Positions 47,042 to 58,101 of a DNA stretch of 64,000 nucleotides are shown here, in pieces. Source of the stretch: Ostreococcus lucimarinus CCE9901 (taxonomy: Eukaryota; Chlorophyta; Mamiellophyceae; Mamiellales; Bathycoccaceae); the NCBI RefSeq assembly GCF_000092065.1, contig NC_009364.1, forward strand, positions 496,001-560,000, given 5' to 3'. Made by a program: the position numbers and the translations under genes. The notes under the pieces were generated by a model that searched no databases, had not been told where the DNA came from, and saw only the letters and a list, made by a program, of their open reading frames with translations. The first letter of the stretch is position 1; every line of letters begins with the position of its first letter.

Positions 47042-48721
47042 TCACGCGACGTCGATCGGAACGCCGTCGAGCTTGGCTTGTAAGATGCGATCGACGAGAG
47101 ATGGATTGGCGCGACCGCCGCTGGCCTTGAGACACGCGCCGACGAAGAAACCCTTGAGCTTGGTTTTGCCGGCGCGATACTGCTCGAGCTGCCCGGCGTT
47201 GGCTTCGAGGACGCCGTCAACCAAGGCTTCGATCTCGCGCGGGTCGGAAACTTGGGACAAGCCGCGGTCGGCGACGAGTTTTTTCGCGCTTCCGCCTTTT
47301 TCTAAGAGCTCGGGGAGGAGATCTTTGCCGATTTTACCGCTGATTTCTCCGGCGTCGATCATGGCGCAAAACTCGCCGAGCGCCTCGGGCGAGAGCGGGA
47401 GCTGGGAAACATTTTCCATCTTTGAGTTCTTCAGGTGGGCCATGATGTCTCCCGTGAGCCAGTTGGCGACTTGTTTCGCCGATGGTTTCGCGCTCGAGCT
47501 CAGCGCGGCGTCGAAATACGTCACGAGCTCTTTGTCCTCGACGAGCACTTGCACGTCGGCGGGCGGCAAGCCGAGCGCGGCGTATCGCGCGCGAACCATC
47601 GACGGCAGCTCGGGCATGGACGCCACGACGTTCGAGATGAACTCTTCCGATAGCCTCAGCTTGGGGATGTCCGGTTCTGGGAAGTAGCGATAATCCGCCA
47701 AGCCTTCCTTCTTGCGCATGGCGACGGTTTTCTGCGCGGCCTCGTCCCACGTGCGCGTCTCTTGCACGATTTCATCGCCTCGCCCTGATCGAATGAGCTC
47801 CTCTTGGCGCGCGATCTCGTAGTCGATCGCGCGCGCCATCGCGTTGAACGAGTTCATGTTCTTCACCTCGACTTTGGTGCCGAATCGCTCGCGACCCACC
47901 GGTCGGATGCTCACGTTGACGTCGTTTCGCATTGACCCTCGGGACATGTCCCCGTCGCACGCATCCAAAAACCGCACTATTCGTCGCAATTCCGAACCGT
48001 ACGCCGCGACCTCGCGTCCTGTGCGCAAATCGGGCTCGGTGACGATCTCCAGCAGCGCCACGCCCGCTCGATTAAAGTCGGCGTACGAGTACTTTTTCCC
48101 ATCCTCGCCCTTCGCGTGCGTCAATTTTCCCGCATCTTCCTCCAAGTGCGCGCGCGTGATCCCCACCCGCTTCACCTCTCCGCCGTCTTCCACTGGTAAA
48201 ACCACGTCGATGGATCCGTCGTAACACAGCGGCTCGTCAAACTGCGAAATCTGATACCCTTTCGGCAAATCCGGGTAAAAGTACTGCTTACGATCGAACT
48301 TGCTCGTCCTTCGTATCTTCGCCCCGAGCGCGGTCCCGATCGCGATCCCCTTCTTCACCACCGCCGAGTTCAGCACCGGAAGCGTCCCCGGATGTCCCAT
48401 GCACGTCGGACACACCCTCGTGTTCGGTTCCGCGCCGTACTCGTACGCGCACCGACAAAACGCCTTCGTCCTCGAGTTCAGCTGCACGTGCGTCTCGATC
48501 CCGATCACCGCCTCGAACCTCGTCTCCGGCGTGATCTCGATGTCCGCCTTTCCCTCGTCGTTCTCCACGCGCACGCTCGCCGCGCGCGCGCGTCGCGCGC
48601 CCTCGCGTCGCGCGCCCTCGCGCGTCCCCGTCCCCGGGCGTCGTCCTCGTCGTCGCGTCGTCGACGCGCTCGCCGCGCGCGATCGCGCCGCGCGCGACGC
48701 GACCGGGGACGCGACCGTCAT
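47042..48721 (-). CDS. GATB: Aspartyl/glutamyl-tRNA amidotransferase subunit B (organellar)
   Basis: The predicted protein has 559 residues. An N-terminal Arg/Ala/Ser/Thr-rich leader of about 60 residues suggests organelle import. The GatB core has VIGIETHVQLNSRTKAFC, KQYFYPDLPKGYQISQF, EEDAGKLTHA, RAGVALLEIVTEPD and MRNDVNVSIRP. The C-terminal YqeY-like helical domain includes NWLTGDIMAHL, LLPELLEKGG and LKGFFVGACLKASGGRANPSLV. GatB binds and positions Glu-tRNA(Gln) so that GatA-derived ammonia can form Gln-tRNA in plastids and mitochondria. ATG 48721 is the first true ATG. Confidence 0.96.
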   Translation of the reverse strand: MTVASPVASRAARSRAASASTTRRRGRRPGTGTREGARREGARRARAASVRVENDEGKADIEITPETRFEAVIGIETHVQLNSRTKAFCRCAYEYGAEPNTRVCPTCMGHPGTLPVLNSAVVKKGIAIGTALGAKIRRTSKFDRKQYFYPDLPKGYQISQFDEPLCYDGSIDVVLPVEDGGEVKRVGITRAHLEEDAGKLTHAKGEDGKKYSYADFNRAGVALLEIVTEPDLRTGREVAAYGSELRRIVRFLDACDGDMSRGSMRNDVNVSIRPVGRERFGTKVEVKNMNSFNAMARAIDYEIARQEELIRSGRGDEIVQETRTWDEAAQKTVAMRKKEGLADYRYFPEPDIPKLRLSEEFISNVVASMPELPSMVRARYAALGLPPADVQVLVEDKELVTYFDAALSSSAKPSAKQVANWLTGDIMAHLKNSKMENVSQLPLSPEALGEFCAMIDAGEISGKIGKDLLPELLEKGGSAKKLVADRGLSQVSDPREIEALVDGVLEANAGQLEQYRAGKTKLKGFFVGACLKASGGRANPSLVDRILQAKLDGVPIDVA

Positions 48722-48873
48722 CGACGTCGTTCCGCGCGCGCGCGCCGCCGTCGCGTCGCGCGCGTCGAGCTCTCGCGTCGCGCGCGCGCGCAAACCCTCT
48801 CGTCACTTTCTCGGCACTTTTGTATGGGCAAACAGTGAGACGGCAATGTCCCGGAGCCAATGCGTCGCGCGCG

Positions 48874-50380
48874 ATGGCGCGGCGCCGCACACGCCGTCGC
48901 GCGATGGCGACGACGGCGCCGATGGCGCGCGCGATCCGCGGCGTCGCGCCGCGCGCGCGCGCGACGCGCGCGGCGTCGGCGACGCGCGCGACGACGACGA
49001 CGACGCGACGCGGCGGCGCGCGAGCGGTGCGTTTGAACGCGCGAGACGCTTCGAGGACGCGCGCGTCGACGACGCGCGCGGACGCGCGCGAGGGAGGAGG
49101 GAAAAAGACGCGCGAACGATCGACGCGCTCGAACGCGGACGCCGAGGACGGCGCGCGCGGACGCGGCGGCGCGGAAACGGCGATCGCGGACGACGCGCGA
49201 GGCGTTTGAACGCGCGGGACGGGACGCGTCGACGAAAAAGAGATCGCGGAGACTGACGACGCGCGGAATCGAACAGGTGCGGACGGTGGTGCGCGCCGCG
49301 GCGGGCGAAGACGTGTTCTCGCGAGGAAACTTCCGACCGGGAGCGACGTCGGGGGTGTTTAACGAGATGGCGAACTCGAGGTTCGGCGCGCGCGACGACG
49401 AGCACGAAGATCAAGGCGGTGAGGCGGTGCTGCGCCGTCGGTTGAAGGTGTTTTCGGGAACGGCGCACACGTCGCTGAGTGAGGAGATTGCGAATTATTT
49501 AGGGATAGAGCTCGGGAAGTCGACGATTAAGCGTTTCGCCGACGGGGAGATTTACGTTCAAATAAAAGAGTCGATTCGCGGTTGCGACGTCTTCATCGTC
49601 CAGCCCACGTGTCCGCCGACGAACGACAGCTTGATGGAGTTGTTGGTGATGATTGATGCGTGCAGACGCGCGTCTTGCCGATCGATCACGACTGTGATTC
49701 CGTACTTTGGTTACGCGCGCGCCGACCGAAGGACGTCTGGACGCGAATCCATCGCCGCTAAGCTCGTCGCCAACTTGCTCACCGAGGCGGGCGCGACGCG
49801 ATGCGTGTTGATGGATATTCACTCGTTGCAAACGATCGGGTACTACGACATTCCCGTCGATCACATTTACGGCGAGTCGGTCATCTTGGACTATCTCACG
49901 TCGAAGGACTTTCATCCAGACGACATCGTCATCGTCTCTCCGGATGTCGGTGGCGTCCCGCGCGCTCGCGCGTTCGCGAAAAAGCTCAACGATGCGCCGT
50001 TGGCCATCATCGATAAGCGACGCACCGGTCATAACAAGGCACAAGTGATGAACTTGATTGGCGAAGTCGATGGCAAAATCGCCGTGCTCCTCGACGACAT
50101 GATTGACACCGGAGGTACCTTGCTCGCGGGCGCCGAGCTGTTGCGCGAACGTGGCGCGCGTGAGGTCTACGCGTGCGCGACGCACGCGGTGTTTTCCCCA
50201 CCCGCTGTTGATCGACTTTCCAACAGTGCGTTCACCGAAGTCATCGTCACGAATTCCATTCCGCACACGCCGGAGCGCGATTTCCCGCAGCTCACGGTTT
50301 TGAGCGTCGGTAACCTTCTGGGAGAGACGATCTGGCGAGTACACAACGACTTTCGCGTTGGGAACTCTACCCTAAGCTAG
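48874..50380 (+). CDS. PRS: Ribose-phosphate pyrophosphokinase (PRPP synthetase), plastid-targeted, two exons
   Basis: The model is join(48874..49026,49277..50380), 418 residues. Exon 1 encodes a Thr/Ala/Arg-rich transit peptide (MATTAPMARAIRG, TTTTTRRGGARA; the second ATG is 48904). The intron begins GTGCGT at 49027, has CTGAC about 20 nt before its end, and closes AACAG at 49276. Phase 0 is kept. The mature part has FSGTAHTSLSEEIANYLG, STIKRFADGEIYVQI, Mg-binding DIHSLQTIGYYDIPVDHIYG and PRPP loop VLLDDMIDTGGTL. It makes PRPP for nucleotide, His and Trp synthesis. Exon 2 has no ATG before residue 26 of the frame, so splicing is required. Confidence 0.88.
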
Positions 50381-50694
50381 GCGGCGGGAGCTCGTCTGTT
50401 TTCTCCCGGGAAAACAGACTCTGAACATCGTACGTCGACGTCCCTCTTGTTCAACACGACGCGCGCCGCGAGGACGTGGCCGTTTTGACCTTTGTTGACA
50501 AAAGTAAACATAGCATCAGCCGAGTACAGTTTTGTTTTGTAACGCAAATTGTTCTACTCAAAGTCTGCGGACCAAGGATTTATGGAAAGTCGTCCTCGAA
50601 CGACGTCTAATCGCGACGCCTTGATTTTTGTATGTAACGCACAAAGAAGACTTTTGTCCACCCGCGGCGCGACTTCACGCGGCGACGCGCGGGA
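50381..50694 (+). other. 314-bp spacer between PRPS and ATE1, no gene
   Basis: It carries a perfect 10-bp inverted repeat with loop TCCCGG immediately after the PRPS stop (50394-50419), and an AT-richer patch at 50470-50580 (TTTGTTGACAAAAG, a small palindrome TTTGT-TG-ACAAA), probably the ATE1 promoter. No coding potential or RNA gene was recognised. Confidence 0.6.
50394..50419. repeat. 10-bp perfect inverted repeat (hairpin) after PRPS stop
   Basis: The arms GTCTGTTTTC and GAAAACAGAC surround TCCCGG. They start 14 nt after the PRPS stop codon. The structure would be a 3'UTR hairpin in the mRNA. Confidence 0.9.
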
Positions 50695-51915
50695 ATGCCT
50701 CGCGTTCCCGACGCCGTGTCCTACGTCGGGCGAAACGTCAGCGACTGCGGGTACTGCGCGTCGCCCGACGCGTCCGTGAGCGACGGCGCCGTCGCGCACG
50801 GGCTGTCGACGAAGAGGTACGGCGAATTGATTGACGACGGCTGGAGACGCAGCGGAACGTGGATTTACAAGCCCGCGATCGACGTCTCGTGCTGCGCGCA
50901 GCACACGATTCGCGTCAGCGTGGACGCGTTCAGGCCGTCCAAAAAGCAGCGGCAGGTGCTGCGCAGATTGGACGCGTATCTGCGGCGCGAGAGAGATGAG
51001 GGAAGCGACGGCGGCGACGAGGACGGCGCGCGAGCGGCGCGAAAGTTGGAGATAACGACGGCGCGTTCGACGTTCGTGCGCGAGGAATTTGAATTGTGGA
51101 AAAGGTATCAAGCCGCCGTGCACGGAGACGAGGCGTCGGAACTCAAGGAAGCGAGTTTTAGAAGATTTTTAGTGGACTCGCCATTCGTCGAGGACGAGAC
51201 GCCGAACGAGACGTCTGCGCCGAGCATCGGACTCGGCGCGTTTCATCAGCAGTACAGGATCGATGGGAAGCTCGTCGCCGTGGGTGTGGTCGACATTTTG
51301 CCGAAAGGTTTGAGTTCGAAGTACTTTTTCTGGGACCCCGAGTACGCGAAGTTGAGTCTGGGCAAAGTCAGCGCGCTGAAAGAAATTGAGTTCGTCGCGG
51401 ACGAGCGACGTCGACGGCCAGAGGCGACGCGAGAGTTTGAGTTCTACTACATGGGGTATTACATTCACGATTGTCAAAAGATGAAATATAAAGCGGACTA
51501 CGCGCCGAGCGAGCTGCGGTGCTCGACGACGAATCGATGGGTTCCCGTCGACGACGCCGACGTTCAGAAGAAGCTCGACGCTCGCGAACACTGTCGGCTG
51601 AGCGACGAAGCAGCCTTGCCGCGCGAGTGTTGCGAACCATTGAAGTCCATGGTAGGTCTAGCGCTTCGCGGCCAGCTCGTGAGCGTTACCACGTTGGGTG
51701 ATTTGCCCGGTTTACTCGAAAGCATCGGCGTGAACTTGGGCTCCAGCCGCGGCGTGCGTCGATTCGCGGACGAGCAAGCCGAGTGGTGCGAGCGGAGCGG
51801 GCGAGCGGGGATGACCATCATGAATTTAGTCGACATTGAACGGAATTTACTCGCTTACGAAGATAGCGACGAAGTAGACGAGCATTCGGATGATGAACTA
51901 GCAGGTATAGCATAG
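50695..51915 (+). CDS. ATE1: Arginyl-tRNA--protein transferase (ATE1)
   Basis: The predicted protein has 406 residues. The N-terminal domain has DCGYCASPDAS (near residues 18-24), RYGELIDDGWRRSGTWIYKP and DVSCCAQHTIRVS; Cys18, Cys21 and the CC pair are the expected metal/cofactor ligands. The C-terminal domain has FHQQYRIDGKLVAVGVVDILP, SSKYFFWDPEY, YYMGYYIHDCQKMKYKADYAPSELRC and LVDIER. ATE1 transfers Arg to N-terminal Asp/Glu for the N-degron pathway. It is shorter than the 518-residue animal form. The start at 50695 places CGYC at the usual distance. Confidence 0.95.
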   Translation: MPRVPDAVSYVGRNVSDCGYCASPDASVSDGAVAHGLSTKRYGELIDDGWRRSGTWIYKPAIDVSCCAQHTIRVSVDAFRPSKKQRQVLRRLDAYLRRERDEGSDGGDEDGARAARKLEITTARSTFVREEFELWKRYQAAVHGDEASELKEASFRRFLVDSPFVEDETPNETSAPSIGLGAFHQQYRIDGKLVAVGVVDILPKGLSSKYFFWDPEYAKLSLGKVSALKEIEFVADERRRRPEATREFEFYYMGYYIHDCQKMKYKADYAPSELRCSTTNRWVPVDDADVQKKLDAREHCRLSDEAALPRECCEPLKSMVGLALRGQLVSVTTLGDLPGLLESIGVNLGSSRGVRRFADEQAEWCERSGRAGMTIMNLVDIERNLLAYEDSDEVDEHSDDELAGIA

Positions 51916-51971
51916 CTTAGATGAAAGAATGAACCGCTTGATTTTACAACAAAGCTCGCCGCCCATTACTG

Positions 51972-54900
51972 TTAGACATTTTCGCTGTTGTCTCGCGCCG
52001 TCACCGTCGCCGTTCGTTTCGCCGCCGGGAGCGTGAACGGTATTTTCGCGGGAAACGATGTGTTCGCCATCGCCACCGGTTGTTTCGTCGTCATGGCGAC
52101 CGCGATTGCGGACTCGCGTTCTTCTTCGAGTCTTTCGAATTCGCCCACGCAGTGAATCTGTTTCAACTCCTCGCGATTGTTTCGCTCGCGCAAGATGCTC
52201 ATACCGTTGAAAATAACCAAAAGAGCTGTTCCAACGTCTACCGCGATCGCTTGCCACAAGCCCGTGTAGCCGAGGATGGAGAGAACGAGGACCACGAGCT
52301 TGGTAGTGACGGAGAAGATGACGTTTTGTCGAATCTTGCGCACACACTCGCGACCGAGCACGATGGTGTCCACCAGTAAACTCAGATCGTTTGTCATCAA
52401 CGCCACGTCGGCGGTTTCCATCGCCGCAGCCGTACCGGCGACGCCCATAGCGACGCCAACGTCCGCCGCAGTCAACGCTGGAGCGTCGTTGATTCCGTCG
52501 CCCACCATCGCCACCGTGCCTCGGCCGAAGAGCTTCAAGGCGATTTTGGACGACTTATTCTCTAACGCCTCGATCGCTTCGCCGATGATACGGAGTTTGT
52601 CTTGCGGTTTGAGTGAAGCACGTACGTGCGTTGGATTGACGCCTACTCGCGCTCGCAAGTACTCGGCCGACCCAGGATTGTCTCCAGTGATCATCTCCAC
52701 CTCTGCGCCTATTTTTCTCAAGTCATCCACCGCTTTCGCCGCCGTAGGGCGAACGACGTCATCACATCGAATGATGCCCGCGAGACGACCGTCGACCCCG
52801 ACCCATACCACGGTACCTCCTTCGCTTTCCCACGTATTCGCCATGTTCGTCAGCTCGACATCGTTCGCGTCCCACGCGTTCTCCAACGCGAGCTCGCCGT
52901 TGCCGACTTCGACGCGCCTGCCGTCGACGATAGCTTTCGCGCCTTGCCCGTCGATAGTTTCAAAGTCTTCTACGACACATTGTTCCGAAGCTACGCGGAC
53001 TGCCGCACCGGCGCCACGCAAGACAGCGTGCGCGAGCGGATGTGACGAACGCGATTCCAGGGCGCAAAGCCATCGAAGGAGGGCGCCGACGCCGAGCGCC
53101 GGACGTTGGTTCTCGTCGCCGTTTCTCGCCGGACGCACCAAACGCACCGCAGTGAGCGTGAAAGAACCGCGCGTGAGCGTGCCCGTTTTATCCATGAACA
53201 CGCGCTCGATGCGGCCGAGTCTTTCGAGGTGCGCAGAGCCCTTGACCAAGACGCCGCGTTGCGCGCACACCGTGAGTGCGCTCACGGCAACGACGGGAGT
53301 GCTCAATACGAGCGCACATGGACACGCGATGACAAGTAAGACGCACGCCAAATACGCCGGCTCGTTCCCTTTGACCCCAGAACTGTACTGTACGATCATG
53401 ACGAGCGCGGCGGCGATGATGACGACCGGCGTGTAGACCCTCGCGAATCTCTCAATGGCGAGCTCGCTCGAGCTCCGCGACGCTTGCGCTTCTTCGATGA
53501 GACGGACGAGCCGCGAGACTGCTGAATCCGCGGCGACGCACGAGACACGAATCTCTAAGATCCCACCTTGATTCAGTGTGCCGCCGTACACGACGTCACC
53601 GACACGTTTAGGCACGGGCATGGACTCGCCCGTGAGCGCGCTTTCGTCAATCGCGCTCGCGCCGGCGACGATTTCGCCGTCGAGTGGCACCTTCTCTCCA
53701 GGCTTGACGAGGACGACTTCACGCACTTTAACCTCTTCCACCGCCACGAGTGCCGTATCGCCTCGACGCCGCGCCGTTTCCGGTCGAAGCGCCAGCACTG
53801 CGCCTATCGCGCGCGACGTTTTCGCCATAGCGCGCGCCTCGAGCCATTCTGAGAGCGCAAAGAGCGCCACCACCGCGGCGGCTTCGCCGAAATCTTGAAG
53901 CGCACAAGCGCCGACGATGGCGATCCCCATCAGCGTGTTAATATCGACGATACCATTTCGTAAGCTCCCGAACGCTTTCAGGGCGATTTCGGGAATACCA
54001 ACCGCAACGGACGCCAGAGCGACGTAGCGTAAATGTCGCGCGTCTCCGCCCAAGTAGTGAAACAGCGACACGACGAAGAAGAAGCACGCCAACGTGATTC
54101 GAAACGGTGGCCTCGCGAACGCATCGCTCGATTGCGCGTCATCGCGAGCTGAGGTACCGTCGCTCGGACCTTTCGTATCGCTCACGTGCGCCTGCAAACG
54201 CACCGCGTTCAAAGCGTCCACGATGGTCTCCGCGCTCACCGCCGACGCCGCGTGCTCGACGAGCACCGTCTTCGTGGGCACGACGACTTTGACGTCTCGC
54301 ACGCCCTCCATCTTATCTAAAACCCTATGAATCAGCGGTACCTCACTCGGACAGCATATTCCGTTCACGAGCAAGCGCGTGTGCGTGCTCTGTTCCGTCC
54401 CGCCCTTTGATTCCAGCGCCCATCTCGCGACGACGGCGTCGGAATCGTCCGCGTCGTTCGCGCCCTCCCGCGTCGACGGAAACGGCTTGTAATCCCCCCC
54501 ATCCACCCCACCGCGTCGATGTCGCAACACCTTCACCCACCCGTGATCTTCCACGTGCGTCTTCGTCTTTAACGCGCACCCGTCGCCGCAACAGTCCGCG
54601 TTTGAAAAATGCACCAACCGCTCGCCCACGAGAAAATCGACGTGGTCGTCGTGCGGCACCGTCTCGCACTTCCTCGCCACCAACCGCGCCCGCGCCTCTT
54701 CCACGTCCGGCGGGCACCCGATCGCGCCGAACAGCTCCACCATCCTCTCGCGTTCCTCGCGCGCCGCGCCCTCCGCCTTCGCCCCGCGTCCCGTCGTCGT
54801 CGTCGTCGTCGTCGCGCTCGTCGCCCGCGCCGCCGCCCACGACCCATCCTCTCGCGCCACCACGAGCGCGCCCTCGATCAGGAACGCATCGAGAGGCGCG

Positions 54901-55148
54901 CTTCCGTCGCTCGCGCCGCTCGCCGCGCCGCCGTCGACGCGCTCGACGCTCGTCGCGCAAATCTTCGTCGGGTCCAGGCACAAGCCTTGCTCCGCGCACG
55001 GCGTCGTCTCGCCGCACCACGCGCATCGCGCGTCGCGAAACGCCGCGGCGACGCGCGCGGGCATCGACGCGCGCCGCGTCGCGACGCCGCGCGAGCTGGA
55101 CGCGCGAGCGCGACGGCGAGCGCGACGCGAACTGCGGTCGTCACTCAT
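51972..55148 (-). CDS. P1B-type heavy-metal ATPase (Zn/Cd/Co/Pb class, HMA2-4-like)
   Basis: The predicted protein has 1058 residues. The N-terminal 220 residues contain Cys clusters ([28 protein letters not shown]). An HMA domain near 255-325 has [17 protein letters not shown] core P-type ATPase follows: CPCAL in membrane helix 6 near 607, DKTGT phosphorylation site near 652, HP locus SHPLAHAV near 701, and [20 protein letters not shown] near 882. The CPC plus SHP set and the GICCPSE domain point to the P1B-2 class that exports or compartmentalises Zn2+/Cd2+. ATG 55148 lies 14 bp from the divergent TFB2 ATG. Confidence 0.92.
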   Translation of the reverse strand: MSDDRSSRRARRRARASSSRGVATRRASMPARVAAAFRDARCAWCGETTPCAEQGLCLDPTKICATSVERVDGGAASGASDGSAPLDAFLIEGALVVAREDGSWAAARATSATTTTTTTGRGAKAEGAAREERERMVELFGAIGCPPDVEEARARLVARKCETVPHDDHVDFLVGERLVHFSNADCCGDGCALKTKTHVEDHGWVKVLRHRRGGVDGGDYKPFPSTREGANDADDSDAVVARWALESKGGTEQSTHTRLLVNGICCPSEVPLIHRVLDKMEGVRDVKVVVPTKTVLVEHAASAVSAETIVDALNAVRLQAHVSDTKGPSDGTSARDDAQSSDAFARPPFRITLACFFFVVSLFHYLGGDARHLRYVALASVAVGIPEIALKAFGSLRNGIVDINTLMGIAIVGACALQDFGEAAAVVALFALSEWLEARAMAKTSRAIGAVLALRPETARRRGDTALVAVEEVKVREVVLVKPGEKVPLDGEIVAGASAIDESALTGESMPVPKRVGDVVYGGTLNQGGILEIRVSCVAADSAVSRLVRLIEEAQASRSSSELAIERFARVYTPVVIIAAALVMIVQYSSGVKGNEPAYLACVLLVIACPCALVLSTPVVAVSALTVCAQRGVLVKGSAHLERLGRIERVFMDKTGTLTRGSFTLTAVRLVRPARNGDENQRPALGVGALLRWLCALESRSSHPLAHAVLRGAGAAVRVASEQCVVEDFETIDGQGAKAIVDGRRVEVGNGELALENAWDANDVELTNMANTWESEGGTVVWVGVDGRLAGIIRCDDVVRPTAAKAVDDLRKIGAEVEMITGDNPGSAEYLRARVGVNPTHVRASLKPQDKLRIIGEAIEALENKSSKIALKLFGRGTVAMVGDGINDAPALTAADVGVAMGVAGTAAAMETADVALMTNDLSLLVDTIVLGRECVRKIRQNVIFSVTTKLVVLVLSILGYTGLWQAIAVDVGTALLVIFNGMSILRERNNREELKQIHCVGEFERLEEERESAIAVAMTTKQPVAMANTSFPAKIPFTLPAAKRTATVTARDNSENV

Positions 55149-55162
55149 CGACGCGCCGCGGC

Positions 55163-56650
55163 ATGGCGCCGGCGCGCGACGCGGCGACGGCGTCGACGAG
55201 CGCGGCCGACGGCGCGTTCGTCGCGTTTCTGTGCGCGCTCGCGCCGCGCGAGCTGGACGCGCTGTACGCGTCGTCGCCGTGGAGCGCGCTCGCGGTGCTG
55301 CGCGCGTGCGATTCGATCGCGAAACAAATCATCCTGCGCCTGGCGTACGTCGACGACGGCGCGGACGCGCGCGAGTGCGCGAAGTGGTGCGGCGACGGCG
55401 CGAGCGATGCGCGCGCGCTGGAGCGCGCGATGGCGCGGTTGGCGCGGTTGAGGGTGACGACGGCGCTGGGCGAGGGCGAAGACGCGCGCGTCGTCGCGAA
55501 CGAGGCGTTCGCGAATAATCTGCGACGCGCGCTCGAGCGAGGATTCGTGAATTTGGACGATGGCGACGGGGCAGACGCGCGGGAGGACGCGGGCGTGGCG
55601 GCCAAGGTGCCGGATCGAGCGACGCTGAACGCGTACGCGAAGGCGAAGTGGGAAGACTTGCTGCTCACGCTCACGGGGGCGTCGAACGCGTTCTCGAGGC
55701 CGGGGGCCAAGGTGAAGGGACGATTGGACGCGCAGGCGCTGTTTCGAGCCGCGGGGCTGACGACGGCGACGACGGCGGCGCTGAAGAAGGGCGGACAGAA
55801 GCGGTTGAAGAACGCGGGCGTCACCGCGGAGGGATTCGCGTTTTTGTTGCAGACGGCGCAAGAGCAAATATGGGTGCTGTTGACGCAGTACATACGCGAT
55901 TCGCAGAAGACGTCGGCGACGAGCGCGATCAGTTTCTTGCTCAGGCTGACGTTTCAGGAACCGGGGCGCGCGTACGCGATGACGGGGGTGCTGAGCGACA
56001 CGGAGCAAGACGTCGTGCTCGATTTGACGCATCTCGGGTTGCTGTACACGTTTGAGGTGAAGAAAAAGTTCTACTACGTCCCCACGCTCCTCGCCAGTGG
56101 CTTGTCCGGCGGATTCACCGGGGATGACGGCGATACCAAGGCGGCGGCGGCGGCGGCGGAAGGACACATCATAGTCGAGACGAATTATCGCGTGTACGCG
56201 TACACGTCCAGCGCCGTGGAGATGGAGATTTTGCGGCTGTTCACGCGCGCGGATTATCGCTTGCCCAACTTGTACGTCGGTATGTTGACGCGCGAGAGCG
56301 TGCAAAACGCACTTCGCGCGGGTGTGGACGCAGAACAGATCGTGGGGTACATTCGCGCGCACGCGCACAAGCAAGTTCGCCGAAAAAAGCCGAGTGTACC
56401 GAGCACGGTGTGCGACCAAATTCGTCTTTGGGCGCGCGACATGGAACGCATGGAAGCAGAGGAATGCGTGCTGTACTGCGATTTCCCGCAGGCCGGTACT
56501 TTTTACGGCGCCGTCGTGAGCGAGGCGGAAAAACGAGGCGCGCTGTTGTGGCGAGACGACGCGTCGAGGCGGTTGACTGTCCGCGCGTCGGCGCACGACG
56601 AGATGAAAGCCGTCGTCGGCGCGCTGAAGCAAAAGTTAGACGCGGTGTAA
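55163..56650 (+). CDS. TFB2: TFIIH subunit p52 (Tfb2/GTF2H4)
   Basis: The predicted protein has 495 residues. Matching blocks include [28 protein letters not shown]-like [99 protein letters not shown] and the C-terminal [20 protein letters not shown]. p52 anchors XPB in the core of TFIIH in transcription and nucleotide excision repair. The 14-bp spacer to the divergent P1B ATPase means both 5' UTRs are minimal or overlapping. Confidence 0.93.
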   Translation: MAPARDAATASTSAADGAFVAFLCALAPRELDALYASSPWSALAVLRACDSIAKQIILRLAYVDDGADARECAKWCGDGASDARALERAMARLARLRVTTALGEGEDARVVANEAFANNLRRALERGFVNLDDGDGADAREDAGVAAKVPDRATLNAYAKAKWEDLLLTLTGASNAFSRPGAKVKGRLDAQALFRAAGLTTATTAALKKGGQKRLKNAGVTAEGFAFLLQTAQEQIWVLLTQYIRDSQKTSATSAISFLLRLTFQEPGRAYAMTGVLSDTEQDVVLDLTHLGLLYTFEVKKKFYYVPTLLASGLSGGFTGDDGDTKAAAAAAEGHIIVETNYRVYAYTSSAVEMEILRLFTRADYRLPNLYVGMLTRESVQNALRAGVDAEQIVGYIRAHAHKQVRRKKPSVPSTVCDQIRLWARDMERMEAEECVLYCDFPQAGTFYGAVVSEAEKRGALLWRDDASRRLTVRASAHDEMKAVVGALKQKLDAV

Positions 56651-56688
56651 AATCAATGAATAGTTTAGCAGCATATTATTCCATCACG

Positions 56689-57957
56689 TCACGGCGGGAT
56701 CGCGATGCGCGCTTGTAACGGAAGGTGGTCGCTCGGAAATCCAAACGTCGGCAATCCGACGTCGCTCGGGATTTCGCTCTCGTCCGGTAGCTTGGCCACG
56801 CTCACCACTTTGCTTCCTCGATGGGCCGAGTAGAGGATGTAATCGATCGTGTGTTTGACTTCTCCGGTCTTGAACAACCCGGTGCGCGTCTTCCACGTCG
56901 AAAATCTGTTTGAGTTTTTATCGCCGAGGGCCGCGCTCATGTCCTCGTACGCGTTGCGCATGCCGCGTCCGCGCAAGTGCACCACGCACGCCTCGTTGGG
57001 CGTCGCGTTCAAATCTCCGGCGATGATGATTTGGACTTTATCCACGTCCGCGCACAAACTCGTGGCGAACGCGTTCAAGTGTCGGCACAACTCTTTCGTT
57101 TGCTCCAGTCGAGTGATGATGCCGTCGACGGTTTTCGCCGACTCGAGATGGGTGGTGACGACGACGATTTCTTGGAGATCCTCTCCCGAGAACACGGGCT
57201 TGGCGTTGCCGCGAATGAGCGTACCGATCGCGTTGCGGATTCCAGACTCGCTTCGAGGATCCTTCTTCAACCGAAACCTCGCCATTAACGTCTTCCCGGC
57301 GTTGAGCGCCGGGTCGTCCTTGCGCGCGCGCGGCGTCCCCGGCGCGTGCGACGACAACAGCTCGAGTTTGTCAGTTTTGTAAAAGATGCACACGCCATCG
57401 CACGGCGCGCCGAATTTACGACAAGGCGACCACTGATCTTCCTTGTACAACCCCGCGTACCCGAGTTTCTTCAGCTCGGGCTCGAAGAAATCGTAGTAGT
57501 GATCGCACTCTTGCATGCAAATGACGTCCGGCGCCGTCGTCGAATCATTCGACGTGATCGCTCGAAGCAAATCCTTCGACCGTTTCGTCCAATTCAAATC
57601 ATACATTTCCTCGTTCGCCTCGGCGTCGTCCTCGCCGTAGTACGCGCTCGCGAACGCGTCGTTCAGCGCCAACGCGTCGGCGAGCGCGTTGTACTGGCAC
57701 ACCTGAATCGTCCTCGCGCCCGACGTCGACGTCGTCATCGACGCGTCGTCCCGGTTCGGGTCGTACACGTACCTCGACGCGTCGTCGTCCGTTTCGCTCG
57801 ACGCCTCGCGCGCGCGCCGTCGCGCGTCGTCGTCGTCGTCACCGGTCTTTTCGTCGTCACCGGTCGTCGCGGGCGCGTCGACGCGCGTCGCGCGCGCGTC
57901 GTCGGCGTCGTCGCGCGCGCCGTTCGCGGCGGCGCCGTTCGCGGTCTCGGCGAACAT
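56689..57957 (-). CDS. Endonuclease/exonuclease/phosphatase (nocturnin/CCR4/ANGEL-like)
   Basis: The predicted protein has 422 residues. The N-terminal 90 are acidic and unordered. The EEP fold has QVCQYNALADALALNDA, VICMQECDHYYDFF, VVVTTHLESAK, IIIAGDLNATPNEACV, HTIDYILYSAHRG and GFPSDHLPLQARI, covering the metal-binding and catalytic Asn/Asp/His set. Sequence outside the core is closest in style to nocturnin or ANGEL, which act on RNA or NADP(H). The substrate is not decidable. Of the in-frame codons only ATG 57957 is a true ATG before the domain. Downstream lies tRNA-Gln. Confidence 0.82.
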   Translation of the reverse strand: MFAETANGAAANGARDDADDARATRVDAPATTGDDEKTGDDDDDARRRAREASSETDDDASRYVYDPNRDDASMTTSTSGARTIQVCQYNALADALALNDAFASAYYGEDDAEANEEMYDLNWTKRSKDLLRAITSNDSTTAPDVICMQECDHYYDFFEPELKKLGYAGLYKEDQWSPCRKFGAPCDGVCIFYKTDKLELLSSHAPGTPRARKDDPALNAGKTLMARFRLKKDPRSESGIRNAIGTLIRGNAKPVFSGEDLQEIVVVTTHLESAKTVDGIITRLEQTKELCRHLNAFATSLCADVDKVQIIIAGDLNATPNEACVVHLRGRGMRNAYEDMSAALGDKNSNRFSTWKTRTGLFKTGEVKHTIDYILYSAHRGSKVVSVAKLPDESEIPSDVGLPTFGFPSDHLPLQARIAIPP

Positions 57958-58090
57958 CGCGCGCGTCGACGCGAACTCGCGATCGGCGCGACGCGCGGCG
58001 CGGTGTGGCGCGCGCACGGATCGGCGATTCGGCGATTCGACGCGCGCGAACGATGGGCGACAGGCGCGGGCAAAAAGAGCGCGACACGAC

Positions 58091-58095
58091 AAAAA
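58091..58095 (-). terminator. Pol III T-run terminator of tRNA-Gln
   Basis: Five consecutive Ts on the minus strand begin 7 nt after the mature tRNA 3' end, the expected RNA polymerase III stop. A second T5 stretch occurs further downstream (about 58076). Confidence 0.85.
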
Positions 58096-58101
58096 GAAAC
58101 G

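Noticed and set aside
54407-55162. Upstream extension of the TFIIH p52 frame by 252 codons
   Set aside because: It is antisense to the N-terminal Cys-cluster region of the metal ATPase and is low complexity; p52 homologues start near ATG 55163.
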